Counted from the first letter of the stretch, positions 53,303 to 62,570 are shown. The stretch: DNA of 64,000 bases from Tropheryma whipplei str. Twist (GCF_000007485.1 NC_004572.3:1-64000), one strand, 5' to 3'. Made by a program: numbers and translations. Notes: generated by a model not told the origin, from the sequence alone.

Positions 53303-53998
53303 ATGGTAATTCACGGCAAACACACGGCAGAGATTAGAAAAATGTTCAATAGGGTTGCCCAAGCCTACGATAGAACAAATCTTGTCTTGTCATTCTTACA
53401 GGATGCCCACTGGCGTCGGGCTGCTTGTAAGATGCTTGGGGTAACTGCCGGGGAAGAGGTGCTTGATGTCGGTGCTGGTACTGGCGCGAGCACCCGAACA
53501 GTTGCCAGGACCGGTGCTGCCGTCACAGGAATTGATATATCTCCCCGCATGCTCCAAATTGCACGCAATCGATGTAAAAGGTTTCAAAACATCACGTGGC
53601 GTCTCACCAATGGCGATCTGCCGTTCCCTGATAAGAGCTTCGACGCTATTCTAATGGTATTTTGTCTCAGAAATGTGTCCAATATTCAGGGATTCTTATG
53701 CGATGCTGCACGCGTCTTGAAGCCCGGTGGGCGGCTTGTAGTGTGCGAGTTCAGTCATCCCAGAAGGTTTGTTGCCCCGTTCTACAGGTTGTATCTCAGG
53801 TATGTCTTGCCCAGACTTGCAAAACTTATCTCGAGCGATCCTGCTGCATACGAATATCTTACAGAATCAATCGAGGATTGGTACGAGGTTGACGAGCTTG
53901 CGTTTATGCTTGAACAGTGTGGTTTTCAGAATACATCCTGGAAAAGGTTAAGCTTTGGGGCAGTTGCCTTGCATAGGGCGCTGCGTGGTCCGGAGTAG
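53303..53998 (+). CDS. menG: Demethylmenaquinone methyltransferase
   Basis: SAM-dependent C-methylation in the last step of menaquinone synthesis (UbiE/MenG family). The protein has FNRVAQAYDRTN, the SAM-binding VLDVGAGTGASTRTVA, and NGDLPFPDKSFDAILMVFCLRNVSN. I chose ATG 53303, where the alignable N-terminus begins; TTG at 53279 is open. It is divergent from menF and 11 bp ahead of the polyprenyl synthase gene. Confidence 0.94.
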   Translation: MVIHGKHTAEIRKMFNRVAQAYDRTNLVLSFLQDAHWRRAACKMLGVTAGEEVLDVGAGTGASTRTVARTGAAVTGIDISPRMLQIARNRCKRFQNITWRLTNGDLPFPDKSFDAILMVFCLRNVSNIQGFLCDAARVLKPGGRLVVCEFSHPRRFVAPFYRLYLRYVLPRLAKLISSDPAAYEYLTESIEDWYEVDELAFMLEQCGFQNTSWKRLSFGAVALHRALRGPE

Positions 53999-54009
53999 CA
54001 AACCCGTAC

Positions 54010-55026
54010 ATGCTTGTGTCAGGTATTTTTCTGTCCGATATTCTTGATCCATCTGGCAGTCTGAGTGATGATATTTCTCCCGCTCTCGATAGGGTTGAAG
54101 ATCTTCTGCTAGAAACCGTTGGTGATTGTCATGAAATAGTAAGCCATTTGCTTGTCAGTGGCGGCAAGCGCGCCCGTCCGCTTTTAGTTTTGCTCACATC
54201 TTGTATGGGTTCTGGCATTAATGATGCTGTTATACGTGCTGCCGCGGGGATTGAGTTAATACACCTGGGCTCTTTGTATCACGACGATGTTATGGATAAT
54301 GCGTATATTCGTCATGGATCGATCACCGCACATCGTCTATGGGGTAAGTCTGCGGCTATTCTTGCGGGTGATTTTTTATTCGCCAAGGCAGGTGTGCTCG
54401 GTCTTAACCTTGATAAGCGTGCAATTGCGGTGCAAACTGAGGCATTTCAGAGGATGATATCGGGTCAGCTCAGTGAAACTTTGGGTATTTCTGACAGTCT
54501 TGACCCTCTTGAGGCTTATATAGAAGTTTCGAGAGGAAAGACAGGTTCTTTAATCGCCGCATCCGCTCAGGTTGGGGCGATTTTAGGTGATGCCAGCCCA
54601 TCAACTCTTGAACCCCTGAGGGATTTTGGAGAGAGCATAGGGGTTGCTTTCCAGCTTGTTGACGATGTGATCGATCTTTCGGGTAAATCCGGCAAGACCC
54701 CTGGGAGTGACATACGCGCTGGTGTCATGAGTTTGCCGATTCTGCTTTTGAGTAACGCCGCGAAAGATGACAGAGACTCTGCGGTTTTGCTTGAGGAAAT
54801 AGAGCGCGTGCGGCGGCATAGCGGCGCATGTGGGAGTGATGATTATTCGTCAGAGATGAACGCGGTTTTGGCGCATTTGCGTAAGCATGATGTGACCGCA
54901 CGCACTCTGGAAATCGCGAGAACGTGGGGAGATAAGGCCAAACATGCGTTGAAAAAACTTCCTGAATGTGCCCCTCGTGATGCACTTTTGGCGTTTGTCG
55001 AAACGGTTGTTTCTCGTGAGTTTTAG
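54010..55026 (+). CDS. Polyprenyl diphosphate synthase (menaquinone side chain)
   Basis: Elongates isoprenoid diphosphates with isopentenyl diphosphate to a long all-trans chain. The 338-residue protein has GGKRARPLLV, the first Asp-rich motif LYHDDVMDNA and the second QLVDDVIDLSG. The neighbouring menG suggests that the chain is attached to menaquinone, as for heptaprenyl/octaprenyl synthases. Chain length cannot be read. fprA follows 18 bp later. Confidence 0.94.
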   Translation: MLVSGIFLSDILDPSGSLSDDISPALDRVEDLLLETVGDCHEIVSHLLVSGGKRARPLLVLLTSCMGSGINDAVIRAAAGIELIHLGSLYHDDVMDNAYIRHGSITAHRLWGKSAAILAGDFLFAKAGVLGLNLDKRAIAVQTEAFQRMISGQLSETLGISDSLDPLEAYIEVSRGKTGSLIAASAQVGAILGDASPSTLEPLRDFGESIGVAFQLVDDVIDLSGKSGKTPGSDIRAGVMSLPILLLSNAAKDDRDSAVLLEEIERVRRHSGACGSDDYSSEMNAVLAHLRKHDVTARTLEIARTWGDKAKHALKKLPECAPRDALLAFVETVVSREF

Positions 55027-55044
55027 AGAATAGAGGTAAGGGTT

Positions 55045-56388
55045 TTGGCGAGGATTGCGGTAGTAGGTGCAGGTCCAGCGGGGATATATTCTGCCAATCT
55101 TCTTCTTGCCGATGAATCCGTTGAGCGCGTTGATGTTTTTGAGGCATTACCAGCGCCTTATGGCCTTGTAAGGTATGGTGTTGCACCTGATCATCCGAGG
55201 ATAAAGAGTGTTGTAAGCACCCTCAGTGACATGTTAGAGACACCCCGTATGCGCCTTTTTTGCGGTGTGCATTTCGGGCAACATCTTTCTTTAGAGGATA
55301 TAAAACAACGGTACAATGCAGTTATTTTTGCAACAGGCGCCCTCCGTGGGGCTAGACTCGATATTCCGGGAATTGATGCCAGGAATAGCTTTTCTGCGGC
55401 TGACTTTGTTGCCTGGTATGACGGGCATCCGGATTACCCACGGACATGGCCTTTGTCAGCAAAATCAGTTGGCATAATCGGTAACGGCAATGTTGCGCTG
55501 GATATTGCGCGAATTCTAGTAAAACAGCCTGAAGAACTAGAAACAACCGAAATACCCGACAATGTCTATGAAGATTTGAAGAGTTCTGCATTGTCTGACG
55601 TACACATATTTGGCCGTCGTGGGCCTTTTGACGTAAAGTTTACCCCCCTCGAACTCAGAGAACTCGGCGAAGTAAACGGTGTGGATATTGTTCTTAATGA
55701 AGATGATTTTCAGGTAAAGCCTGATCGCCTGGTCAAGCAAATGATCATAATCGATCGTGTCTTTTCCTCATGGAGGGCTCGCTCCGGTACATCCTCAACC
55801 AGGCGATTGCACTTTCACTTTTACTCGGTTCCCAAGCGGGTTGTTGTTCGGGATAATTGCGTTTCTGGACTTGAGTACCAACAGCTGCGCCCCACGATAG
55901 ATGCTTGCGATTGTGTTGCGCCCCCGCGTGATAGTGACACGCGTCATGAGGTGGTAGAGCTTGATGCGCTTTATACGGCAATTGGATATTATGGCTCACC
56001 CCTTTCCGACTTACCTTTTGATGATATTAGTGGCATTATTCCAAATGACCGCGGCAGGGTAATTATCGAGGGTAAGCCACTTAGGGGATGTTACGTAACG
56101 GGCTGGATAAAGCGGGGCCCTGTTGGACTGATTGGTCATACAAAGAGTGATGCCATCGAGACAATAGTCAGTATGCGGCAGGATAAAACTGCCTGGTGGA
56201 AGCCAGATACTGACTCTGATATATCAGACCTATTGGGTAGCAGGGGTGTGAACTTCACGGGTGTTAGCGGTTGGCGCAAGCTTGATGCGCACGAAATATA
56301 TCTCGGCAGTCTCTCAGGTAAAACACGTAAAAAGGTAGTTCCACGGGAAGAAATGTATTACATTTCTTCCCGTGGAAGCCCTTCGTAA
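55045..56388 (+). CDS. fprA: Ferredoxin/adrenodoxin-type NADP+ reductase FprA
   Basis: A 447-residue flavoprotein transferring electrons between NADPH and ferredoxin, of the adrenodoxin-reductase type found in actinobacteria. VVGAGPAGIYSANLL binds FAD and GNGNVALDIARIL binds NADP; GLVRYGVAPDHP and GWIKRGPVGLIGHTKSDA are family motifs. The start is TTG. The last dozen or so codons are encoded by a perfect palindrome (56339-56377), giving the unusual tail VPREEMYYISSRGSPS. The C-terminus may therefore differ from relatives. Confidence 0.94.
   Translation: MARIAVVGAGPAGIYSANLLLADESVERVDVFEALPAPYGLVRYGVAPDHPRIKSVVSTLSDMLETPRMRLFCGVHFGQHLSLEDIKQRYNAVIFATGALRGARLDIPGIDARNSFSAADFVAWYDGHPDYPRTWPLSAKSVGIIGNGNVALDIARILVKQPEELETTEIPDNVYEDLKSSALSDVHIFGRRGPFDVKFTPLELRELGEVNGVDIVLNEDDFQVKPDRLVKQMIIIDRVFSSWRARSGTSSTRRLHFHFYSVPKRVVVRDNCVSGLEYQQLRPTIDACDCVAPPRDSDTRHEVVELDALYTAIGYYGSPLSDLPFDDISGIIPNDRGRVIIEGKPLRGCYVTGWIKRGPVGLIGHTKSDAIETIVSMRQDKTAWWKPDTDSDISDLLGSRGVNFTGVSGWRKLDAHEIYLGSLSGKTRKKVVPREEMYYISSRGSPS
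56339..56377. terminator. Perfect 19-bp palindrome at the fprA 3' end
   Basis: The arm TTCCACGGGAAGAAATGTA (56339-56357) is repeated as its exact reverse complement (56359-56377) around a single T. It lies within the last codons of fprA, 9 bp before the stop. As RNA it would form a very stable long hairpin and may act as a terminator or 3' stabiliser, but no T-run follows. It also looks like the product of a fold-back duplication. Confidence 0.75.
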
Positions 56389-56727
56389 AAGAGGCAATGC
56401 CCCAGGATGATATGATGCCCTGATACTGTCTTGTGATACCGTCTTGTTCCGTACGCCTGTCTCGTACCTCTATAGAGCGCTTTTCTGTGAACTTGACTGT
56501 TTGACTATTTAGCATTTGACTATGTTTTACCTGAGGGCCAAAATGCCGTTATATCTGTTGCATGTCACTCGGTCATTATGGGCGTTAACAATGTGGGCAT
56601 TAACAATGTGCTTTATAGCGACACCTCTGTTTATAAAAACCTCTTAAACATTTTGTACCCCAGAAGTCGAACCCCTGAAGTCGTAATACATGTGCACACA
56701 AATCGCACAAGTAACTGGATTAGCAGT
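56389..56727. other. Intergenic region after fprA
   Basis: A 339-bp gap with no supported gene, between the convergent fprA and the binding-lipoprotein gene. It contains a 15-nt tandem near-duplication (GGGCGTTAACAATGT at 56580, GGGCATTAACAATGT at 56595) and a 13-nt near-duplication around 56661-56686. Confidence 0.55.
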
Positions 56728-57699
56728 TCACTTATTACGAAGCTTCTTGGCAATCTCGCGCAGCTTATCGCTAATGCGCTTGATGGCCTCACGAATGCTG
56801 AGTGCGCTTGATGCGCTCAGGACATTGGCTAAGTCTTTGTTGGCGTATATAACCCTTCCCTCTTTTGCCGCTTTCAGAGAACTCAGTAAAGCATCTTTGG
56901 TTATATCGTCAGTTCCGATGCTGATAACAATTAGCACATCAGTATCTACCCAGCTTAGTTTGTCAGTTGGTATTTTGGCATAGAAACCCGCCTTTGGTAA
57001 CTCGTTTATTTTTGGCTCAAGTGTAAAGCCGAGCTCTTGCATAAGATCCCAGCGACCATCACCCGGAAGATACACACCATACTCCGCGAATTTCGCTACA
57101 AATGCCCCTTTTAATCCCCTATAGAGCGGATCCTGAGCATCTTTAATGGCTTTCTCAGTTTTCTTGATAGCCTCTTCACCCTCTTTTACGCGCCCAAGAG
57201 CCTTGGCAACCTGCCTTTGCTGATCCCTCCAATTTAACACCCATGACTTTGTCCCCGGAGGTCCATATACCGTTGGGGCAATCTGACTCAACCGCTTATA
57301 AGTTTTTTCATCGTTATTGCTGCGGACATTCAGGATTAAATCAGGTTTTAGATTATGTATCTGCTCCCAGTTCAATCCATCCGTGCCGCGGGAGATAACT
57401 TCTGGCTTCACATCACCAAACAGCCCCTCGGCCCAAGGGCCAACACCCTTATTGCCAAAGCTAATCCAGTCATACACCGCAACAGGCTTTATTCCCACAG
57501 CAAGGGCTGCTTCAGCATCGGACCATCCGAGGGCTACAACCCTAAGATCATGACCCTTTGGTCTTGGTATGGTAACTTCACCAAACACCGTCTCAACTTT
57601 TGACAAAACAGAAGACGACTCAGAGTCACCTTTACCGCCAAAACAGCCTGTCAATAGAGAGAGCGCAACAAGCGCACCAAGTAACTTCCTACCGAACAC
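56728..57699 (-). CDS. Iron/siderophore-type ABC binding lipoprotein, copy 1
   Basis: A 323-residue solute-binding lipoprotein. It has a signal peptide with lipobox LLTGC (Cys19 would be lipidated) and a class III periplasmic-binding fold (FecB/FepB/BtuF type), with LRVVALGWSDAEAALAVG, GLNWEQIHNLKPDLIL and a long helix rich in Lys/Glu (KEGEEAIKKTEKAIKDAQD). It starts at GTG with GAGGGG upstream. The neighbouring gene is a close paralog with identical N-terminus and middle but different ligand-facing parts. It probably delivers Fe(III)-siderophore, haem or a related ligand to the permease encoded downstream in the window. Confidence 0.88.
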   Translation of the reverse strand: MFGRKLLGALVALSLLTGCFGGKGDSESSSVLSKVETVFGEVTIPRPKGHDLRVVALGWSDAEAALAVGIKPVAVYDWISFGNKGVGPWAEGLFGDVKPEVISRGTDGLNWEQIHNLKPDLILNVRSNNDEKTYKRLSQIAPTVYGPPGTKSWVLNWRDQQRQVAKALGRVKEGEEAIKKTEKAIKDAQDPLYRGLKGAFVAKFAEYGVYLPGDGRWDLMQELGFTLEPKINELPKAGFYAKIPTDKLSWVDTDVLIVISIGTDDITKDALLSSLKAAKEGRVIYANKDLANVLSASSALSIREAIKRISDKLREIAKKLRNK

Positions 57700-57744
57700 A
57701 ACCCCTCAATTGCTCTGTACCAACAATCTCAGAACAACACGATT

Positions 57745-57781
57745 CTGTCTCACACCCAAAGGCCTGTCTCACACCCAAAGG
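57745..57781. repeat. 18-nt direct duplication
   Basis: CTGTCTCACACCCAAAGG occurs at 57745-57762 and 57764-57781, separated by one base, in the gap between the two binding-lipoprotein genes. Confidence 0.85.
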
Positions 57782-57843
57782 AATAATCCAGGCCACGCAC
57801 GAAAGCGCAGTATTCAAGGCACCCAATGTACCTTGAGGCCAGT

Positions 57844-58839
57844 TCACTTATTACGAAGCTTCTTGGCAATCTCGCGCAGCTTATCGCTAAGGAACTTTAT
57901 TGCTTCAGGAATACTGAGTACTGAACCCGCAATAAGAGCCAGATTGAATTCATCAGACCCGTATATGATCCTTCCCTCTTTTGAGGCCTTTAGAGAAGCA
58001 ATAAGAGGATCATTGTGATTAGCTGCTTTTCTAATCCCGCGCTTAACTGTTACGACAATCACATCCGTGTCAATTAGGTTTAACTTACCCGAGGGAATAT
58101 CTTTTCCGGCGTGACGCCCGTCAAAGAGCTCAGTCACCCGTGGCTCAAGCGTAAAGCCCAATTCTCTAATAAGATCCCACTGTCTCGTAGATTCCGCAAA
58201 CACGCCGTAGCCTGAGGGTCTCTGCACAACAAGGGCAGCTTTTAATCCCCTATAGAGCGGATCCTGAGCATCTTTAATGGCTTTCTCAGTTTTCTTGATA
58301 GCCTCTTCACCCTCTTTTACGCGCCCAAGAGCCTTGGCAACCTGCCTTTGCTGATCCCTCCAGGGAATCTGGTATGGCTGGTAGTCCTTGGAGTTTTTTG
58401 GTCCATATACCGTTGGGGCAATCTGACTCAACCGCTTATAAGTTTTTTCATCGTTTTTGCTTCGGACATCCAAAATAACATCCGGCTTGAATGCCTTTAT
58501 TTGTTCCCAGTTCAATCCATCTGTTGAAAAAGACATAACCGTTGGCTTCACATCACCAAACAGCCCCTCGGCCCAAGGGCCAACACCCTTACCGCCGATA
58601 TTGAATGCATCAAGAACCGCAACAGGCTTTATTCCCACAGCAAGGGCTGCTTCAGCATCAGCCCGCCCTAGGGCTACAACCCTAAGATCATGACCCTTTG
58701 GTCTTGGTATGGTAACTTCACCAAACACCGTCTCAACTTTTGACAAAACAGAAGACGACTCAGAGTCACCTTTACCGCCAAAACAGCCTGTCAATAGAGA
58801 GAGCGCAACAAGCGCACCAAGTAACTTCCTACCGAACAT
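57844..58839 (-). CDS. Iron/siderophore-type ABC binding lipoprotein, copy 2
   Basis: A 331-residue paralog of the protein at 56728-57699. The signal peptide and lipobox (LLTGC), residues up to about 57, and the central stretch from WRDQQRQVAKALG to DPLYRG are the same in both. The segments around residues 80-150 and 215-290 differ strongly. Both 3' ends also share identical DNA. This is a tandem duplication with diverged ligand-contact parts. It has an ATG start with AGGAGGGG upstream. The permease and ATPase genes lie upstream of it on the same strand. Confidence 0.88.
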   Translation of the reverse strand: MFGRKLLGALVALSLLTGCFGGKGDSESSSVLSKVETVFGEVTIPRPKGHDLRVVALGRADAEAALAVGIKPVAVLDAFNIGGKGVGPWAEGLFGDVKPTVMSFSTDGLNWEQIKAFKPDVILDVRSKNDEKTYKRLSQIAPTVYGPKNSKDYQPYQIPWRDQQRQVAKALGRVKEGEEAIKKTEKAIKDAQDPLYRGLKAALVVQRPSGYGVFAESTRQWDLIRELGFTLEPRVTELFDGRHAGKDIPSGKLNLIDTDVIVVTVKRGIRKAANHNDPLIASLKASKEGRIIYGSDEFNLALIAGSVLSIPEAIKFLSDKLREIAKKLRNK

Positions 58840-59056
58840 ACCCCTCCTATTTGTTATTTCAACTTATCCTTACAAATCAACACATCCGCCTATTCGCCAT
58901 ATACCAGGCTAGTAGCTAGACAAAAGAAAGTAAAGGGTTAATTTTTGCTAACAGCAAGTGAATCTTTGCGATACGGCAAACGCCCCCGCGTGCATTATTC
59001 ATGATCTATAACTGCTGGCCAGACGCGAAACAATATCGGACGGTTTTCGCGCCCCG

Positions 59057-59842
59057 TTACAATCGTTTCAAATTCTCAGATTTGCGGGGAATAATCATGG
59101 GTGTATTAGATTCAGGATCATCTATTATTCTTGATTTCAAGCCAAATGCATTTTCTATCAAGTTTTCTGTTATAACTTTTTTTGGTTCGCCCGAGGCAAT
59201 GATCCGGCCTTCTCCCATCACAAACAGGTGAGATGCATATCTTGCAGCTTGGTTAAGGTCGTGTAATGAGCAAATGATAGTTTTGCTTTCTCTGTTGAGA
59301 GATGCTAAAAGTTCAAGAATCTCATATTGATAAGCTATATCAAGAAACGTCGTTGGTTCGTCGAGTAAGAGAATACGAGTCTGCTGAGCTAATACCATTG
59401 CTATCAAGGCCCTCTGGCGCTGTCCGCCCGAAACGGCTTCAATGGCTCGTTGTGAAATATGTGAGGCCTGAACCGCTTGAAGGGACTCTTTTACAACTTC
59501 TTCATCAGTTTTCGTCCATCTATGCAGAATGCTTTGATGGGGATATCGCCCCCTGCTCACAAGATCCGCTATGGTTAGCCCTTCCGGGAGATTAACCTGT
59601 TGAGGTAGGAAAGCGATATGCTTGGCCAAATTCTTAGGCTTTAACCTTCGAATATGCTGCTTGTCAAGGAGAATATCCCCTTCAAATCTATTTAGTCCGG
59701 CAATAGAGCGTAAAAAAGTTGATTTGCCACAGCCATTAGCGCCAATAATTGCGATAAAAGAGCCCCGTTTTATCTCTATGCTTATGTCGTGCAGAACCTT
59801 GTTTTTTCCGTAAGAAAACGAAAGCTTATCGACGGTAATCAT
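59057..59842 (-). CDS. Iron/siderophore-type ABC importer, ATP-binding subunit
   Basis: FecE/FepC-like ATPase with Walker A GANGCGKST, signature VSGGQRQRALIAMVLAQQ and Walker B ILLLDEPTTFLD. I chose ATG at 59842 (261 residues), inside the end of the permease gene, with a 17-bp overlap; a longer frame to 59890 is rejected. It energises the two permeases at 59826-60860 and 60866-61831. Confidence 0.93.
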   Translation of the reverse strand: MITVDKLSFSYGKNKVLHDISIEIKRGSFIAIIGANGCGKSTFLRSIAGLNRFEGDILLDKQHIRRLKPKNLAKHIAFLPQQVNLPEGLTIADLVSRGRYPHQSILHRWTKTDEEVVKESLQAVQASHISQRAIEAVSGGQRQRALIAMVLAQQTRILLLDEPTTFLDIAYQYEILELLASLNRESKTIICSLHDLNQAARYASHLFVMGEGRIIASGEPKKVITENLIENAFGLKSRIIDDPESNTPMIIPRKSENLKRL

Positions 59843-60860
59843 TTGCTCCCCTGATAGATAGATAAAGCAGATACGCCCCGCCAAATACAATTGTCACGAC
59901 CCCGGTTGGTAATTGCGACGGTGCGATAATTGTTCTTGCAATTAGATCTGATGCGGCCAATAAGAACCCTCCAACAGCTATAGTTGGGAAAATATTAATT
60001 GCCTTACTGCCAACAAGAAACTTTGCGATATGCGGAGCGGTAAGGGCCACAAAACTGATTGGGCCAACCACTGTCGTTGAAACCGCAGTCAATACAACCG
60101 CAATGACAATCATCATTGTCAATGTACTTCTTGCTGAAACGCCCAGGCTTGCGGCATTGTCATCGCCCATTTCAAGAACTCGCATTTTAGGAATAACAAT
60201 AACGGCCAAACTGACGCATGCAATCAAGGTCAGGTATAAGAGCAGTGCGTCACTCCACGTTATTAGGCTCAGGCTTCCAACACCCCATATGCTTATGTTC
60301 TGACTGATTTCAACATTGATAATTGACTTCATGTAGGTATTGAACGATGAGATTATTGCGTTAAGGCTAATGCCGACTATAACTAAACGTAACCCGCGAA
60401 ATGTTCTTGTCAAGCTCAGGAAATATACAAGAATGGCAACAATAAACCCACCGGCTAGCGCTGAAAGTGTTGACGGTGTTCTTTCTCCACCAAAAAGCTC
60501 TGCAGCTATTATTACCCCGGCAAATGCACCCGCATTGAATCCAATAATATCTGGACTGCAAAGAGGGTTTCTCGTTAGAGACTGAAACAGTGCTCCGGCT
60601 AGGGCAACAGAGGATCCAACGAAAATTGCTGATAACACCCGCGGAAGTCTCCATTCAAGAATTGTTTGCCGTAATTCGATATCTCCGTTGCCAGTTAATG
60701 CACTCCACATATCCGCAAAGCTGGTTTGCGTATAGCCAACGCTGACTGATAGAAACAGTAATCCCACGCATAGAGATGCAAAAACAGACCCGACCACCAA
60801 AGCACGAGTGTCGAGATTGCAACTTGTCCAATACGTTCTCAGCGCCACCCGCTGTGGCAT
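59826..60860 (-). CDS. Iron/siderophore-type ABC importer, permease 2 (FecCD family)
   Basis: A polytopic permease of about 344 residues and eight to ten helices. WRLPRVLSAIFVGSSVALAGALFQSLTRNPLCSPDI-type residues and the coupling region VGPISFVALTAPHIAKFLVG are typical of FecCD/BtuC. ATG at 60860 lies 5 bp after the upstream permease stop with TGAGGA as ribosome-binding site; a longer frame to 61013 overlaps that gene and is rejected. Confidence 0.92.
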   Translation of the reverse strand: MPQRVALRTYWTSCNLDTRALVVGSVFASLCVGLLFLSVSVGYTQTSFADMWSALTGNGDIELRQTILEWRLPRVLSAIFVGSSVALAGALFQSLTRNPLCSPDIIGFNAGAFAGVIIAAELFGGERTPSTLSALAGGFIVAILVYFLSLTRTFRGLRLVIVGISLNAIISSFNTYMKSIINVEISQNISIWGVGSLSLITWSDALLLYLTLIACVSLAVIVIPKMRVLEMGDDNAASLGVSARSTLTMMIVIAVVLTAVSTTVVGPISFVALTAPHIAKFLVGSKAINIFPTIAVGGFLLAASDLIARTIIAPSQLPTGVVTIVFGGAYLLYLSIRGANDYRR

Positions 60861-60865
60861 GATCC

Positions 60866-61831
60866 TCAAAAGACTTTTACCTTTCTTGACAGGAAAATCA
60901 GAATGGGCGCACCCAAGAAAGGCACAACCACTCCAGCGTCTAGTCCGGTTGGTGTTAGAACCCGACCAAGCGTGTCTGCAGTCAGTAACACAATCGGGCC
61001 AGTTATCAAACAAAGAGGAATAATTCTGAGCAAATTGGGTCCTGATATAACCCGGGAGATATGTGCCGCTGCAAGCGCCAAGAAACTAATCGGACCGACT
61101 GCCGCGGTAGATCCTGCGCTAAGCGCTATAACTGCAATATATGACCACAGTGCAGTTTTTCCAACGCCAAGCGATTTTGATATGTCTTTATCAATTGACA
61201 AAACATTCAGTGAGCTCATCATCATAAGTGCGATTAGTATTCCGGCCAGGATGAGAGGAAATGATATGTACACCGTGTCGATTTTTTTGTAATCGAGTGA
61301 CCCAACTGCCCAGTGGCGGATCACGTCAAAAATATCCTGATTTATTAACGCCACCGAACGTGCCAGTCCGCTAATCAGCGCGGTTAATGCAACTCCGACC
61401 AAGATCAATTGCCCCGGAGTGACAATATTCCCAATAAAATAAACAAGCCCAGCAGCAATTGAGGCACCCAACAGAGGAACGATCAGCAAATTCCAGAAAG
61501 GCGTTACATAGCCAACCAAAAACCCAAGGACAATCGCAAGATATGCCCCATGAGTTATTCCAAGCAGCCCCGGATCGGCCAATGGATTCCGGGTAACCAC
61601 TTGCATAATTGCGCCAGCAACTGAGAGTGCTGCCCCAACAAGAATTGCCAGCAAGATACGAGGAACTCTAAAATCTCGCAGGACTACATCTTTGAAGTCG
61701 TCTCCACCCCCGAACACCGCGTCAATCAATTGACCGACGCTTGAGCCATCGAGAAAAAGGGCCAAATAACAAAGCCCGACAATAACGACGCTGCCGAATA
61801 CTAAACTCAAACGAAAAACTGGCCCTGCCAC
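60866..61831 (-). CDS. Iron/siderophore-type ABC importer, permease 1 (FecCD family)
   Basis: A 321-residue permease with the same hallmarks: FRVPRILLAILVGAALSVAG, QVVTRNPLADPGLLG and VGPISFLALAAAHISR. It starts at GTG. It forms a heterodimer with the next gene's product. The order permease-permease-ATPase, then two binding lipoproteins, describes one uptake system. No Fur/DtxR box was identified upstream. Confidence 0.92.
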   Translation of the reverse strand: MAGPVFRLSLVFGSVVIVGLCYLALFLDGSSVGQLIDAVFGGGDDFKDVVLRDFRVPRILLAILVGAALSVAGAIMQVVTRNPLADPGLLGITHGAYLAIVLGFLVGYVTPFWNLLIVPLLGASIAAGLVYFIGNIVTPGQLILVGVALTALISGLARSVALINQDIFDVIRHWAVGSLDYKKIDTVYISFPLILAGILIALMMMSSLNVLSIDKDISKSLGVGKTALWSYIAVIALSAGSTAAVGPISFLALAAAHISRVISGPNLLRIIPLCLITGPIVLLTADTLGRVLTPTGLDAGVVVPFLGAPILIFLSRKVKVF

Positions 61832-61997
61832 ACATTTCAGGCTATCTGATGTGTAATACGAAGTAAAGGGTGAGTTTTAATCTTTCTTGCAGCTATGGAC
61901 TGCCAGATGTCATTTGGCAGTCTCACCCCATTGGTATGCAAATGCACGACCATCAGACTTCTTACCGCCCGAAGAAACACCCTAAAGTCACAGGGTC

Positions 61998-62074
61998 TGG
62001 TAGCGGGAACGGGATTCGAACCCGTGACCCCACGATTATGAGCCGTGTGCTCTAACCAACTGAGCTATCCCGCC
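61998..62074 (-). tRNA. tRNA-Met (CAT), elongator type
   Basis: On the minus strand: acceptor GGCGGGA/TCCCGCT, D arm TAGCTCAGTTGG, anticodon stem CACGG/TCGTG with loop CTCATAA (CAT at 62040-62038), T arm GGTTCGAATCC, discriminator A and encoded CCA (62000-61998). The paired 1-72 position and lack of three G-C pairs in the anticodon stem argue against initiator tRNA. Confidence 0.95.
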
Positions 62075-62092
62075 ATATGAGTGATCAAAAAG

Positions 62093-62164
62093 AGCCCCGG
62101 GTCAGGATTGAACTGACGACCCCTTCCTTACCATGGAAGTGCTCTGCCACTGAGCTACCGGGGC
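62093..62164 (-). tRNA. tRNA-Thr (GGT)
   Basis: On the minus strand: acceptor GCCCCGG/CCGGGGC, anticodon stem CTTCC/GGAAG with loop ATGGTAA (anticodon GGT), T arm with GTTCAATCC, discriminator T. No CCA encoded. It lies 18 bp upstream of tRNA-Met and is probably co-transcribed. Confidence 0.95.
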
Positions 62165-62276
62165 GCAAACAATCCCAACGGCTAGAATAAAATATGTACC
62201 GCAAGGGCAAGAATACCAGGTTTTGTTCAACCAACCGGGGTTGCTCTTTAGGATATTTGTTTTATTACGGACATGC

Positions 62277-62570
62277 ATGGGCTTATCTAGGAAAAACGCG
62301 CAGAGCGCAGAAAAACTTTTCAAATGCCTTGCATCCGCGTCAAGACTCAAGATACTGTTCGTTTTGCTTGAATCTGAGAAGTCAGTGGGTGACATAACTG
62401 TGGATTGTGATATGAGTCAGCCCCTTGTCTCTCAGCATTTGCGCCATCTTAGGGATAATAACTTGGTTTATACAAAAAGACACGGAAAGCAAGTTTATTA
62501 TTCGATAGCAGATGAGCATATAAAACATGTTGTTGCTGATTGCATACAGCATGTTCAGCACGAAACATAA
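62277..62570 (+). CDS. ArsR-family transcriptional regulator
   Basis: A winged-helix repressor of about 97 residues: FKCLASASRLKILFVLL, then the recognition region MSQPLVSQHLRHLRDNNLVY and a wing (KRHGKQVYYSI). A single Cys (TVDCDMSQ) is at the position of the metal-binding helix, so the classical CxC arsenic/cadmium site is incomplete. Other residues near the C-terminus (DEHIKHVVADCIQHVQH) could bind zinc. I chose ATG 62277; the frame is open to 62223. The regulated gene is not obvious. Confidence 0.88.
   Translation: MGLSRKNAQSAEKLFKCLASASRLKILFVLLESEKSVGDITVDCDMSQPLVSQHLRHLRDNNLVYTKRHGKQVYYSIADEHIKHVVADCIQHVQHET

Noticed and set aside
60861-61013. 51-residue N-terminal extension of the second iron permease
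   Set aside because: It overlaps the other permease gene and carries no family features; ATG 60860 has a good ribosome-binding site.
61998-62074. Initiator tRNA-fMet or lysidine-type tRNA-Ile for the CAT tRNA
   Set aside because: It lacks the 1-72 mismatch and the three G-C pairs of initiator tRNA; general features fit elongator tRNA-Met.
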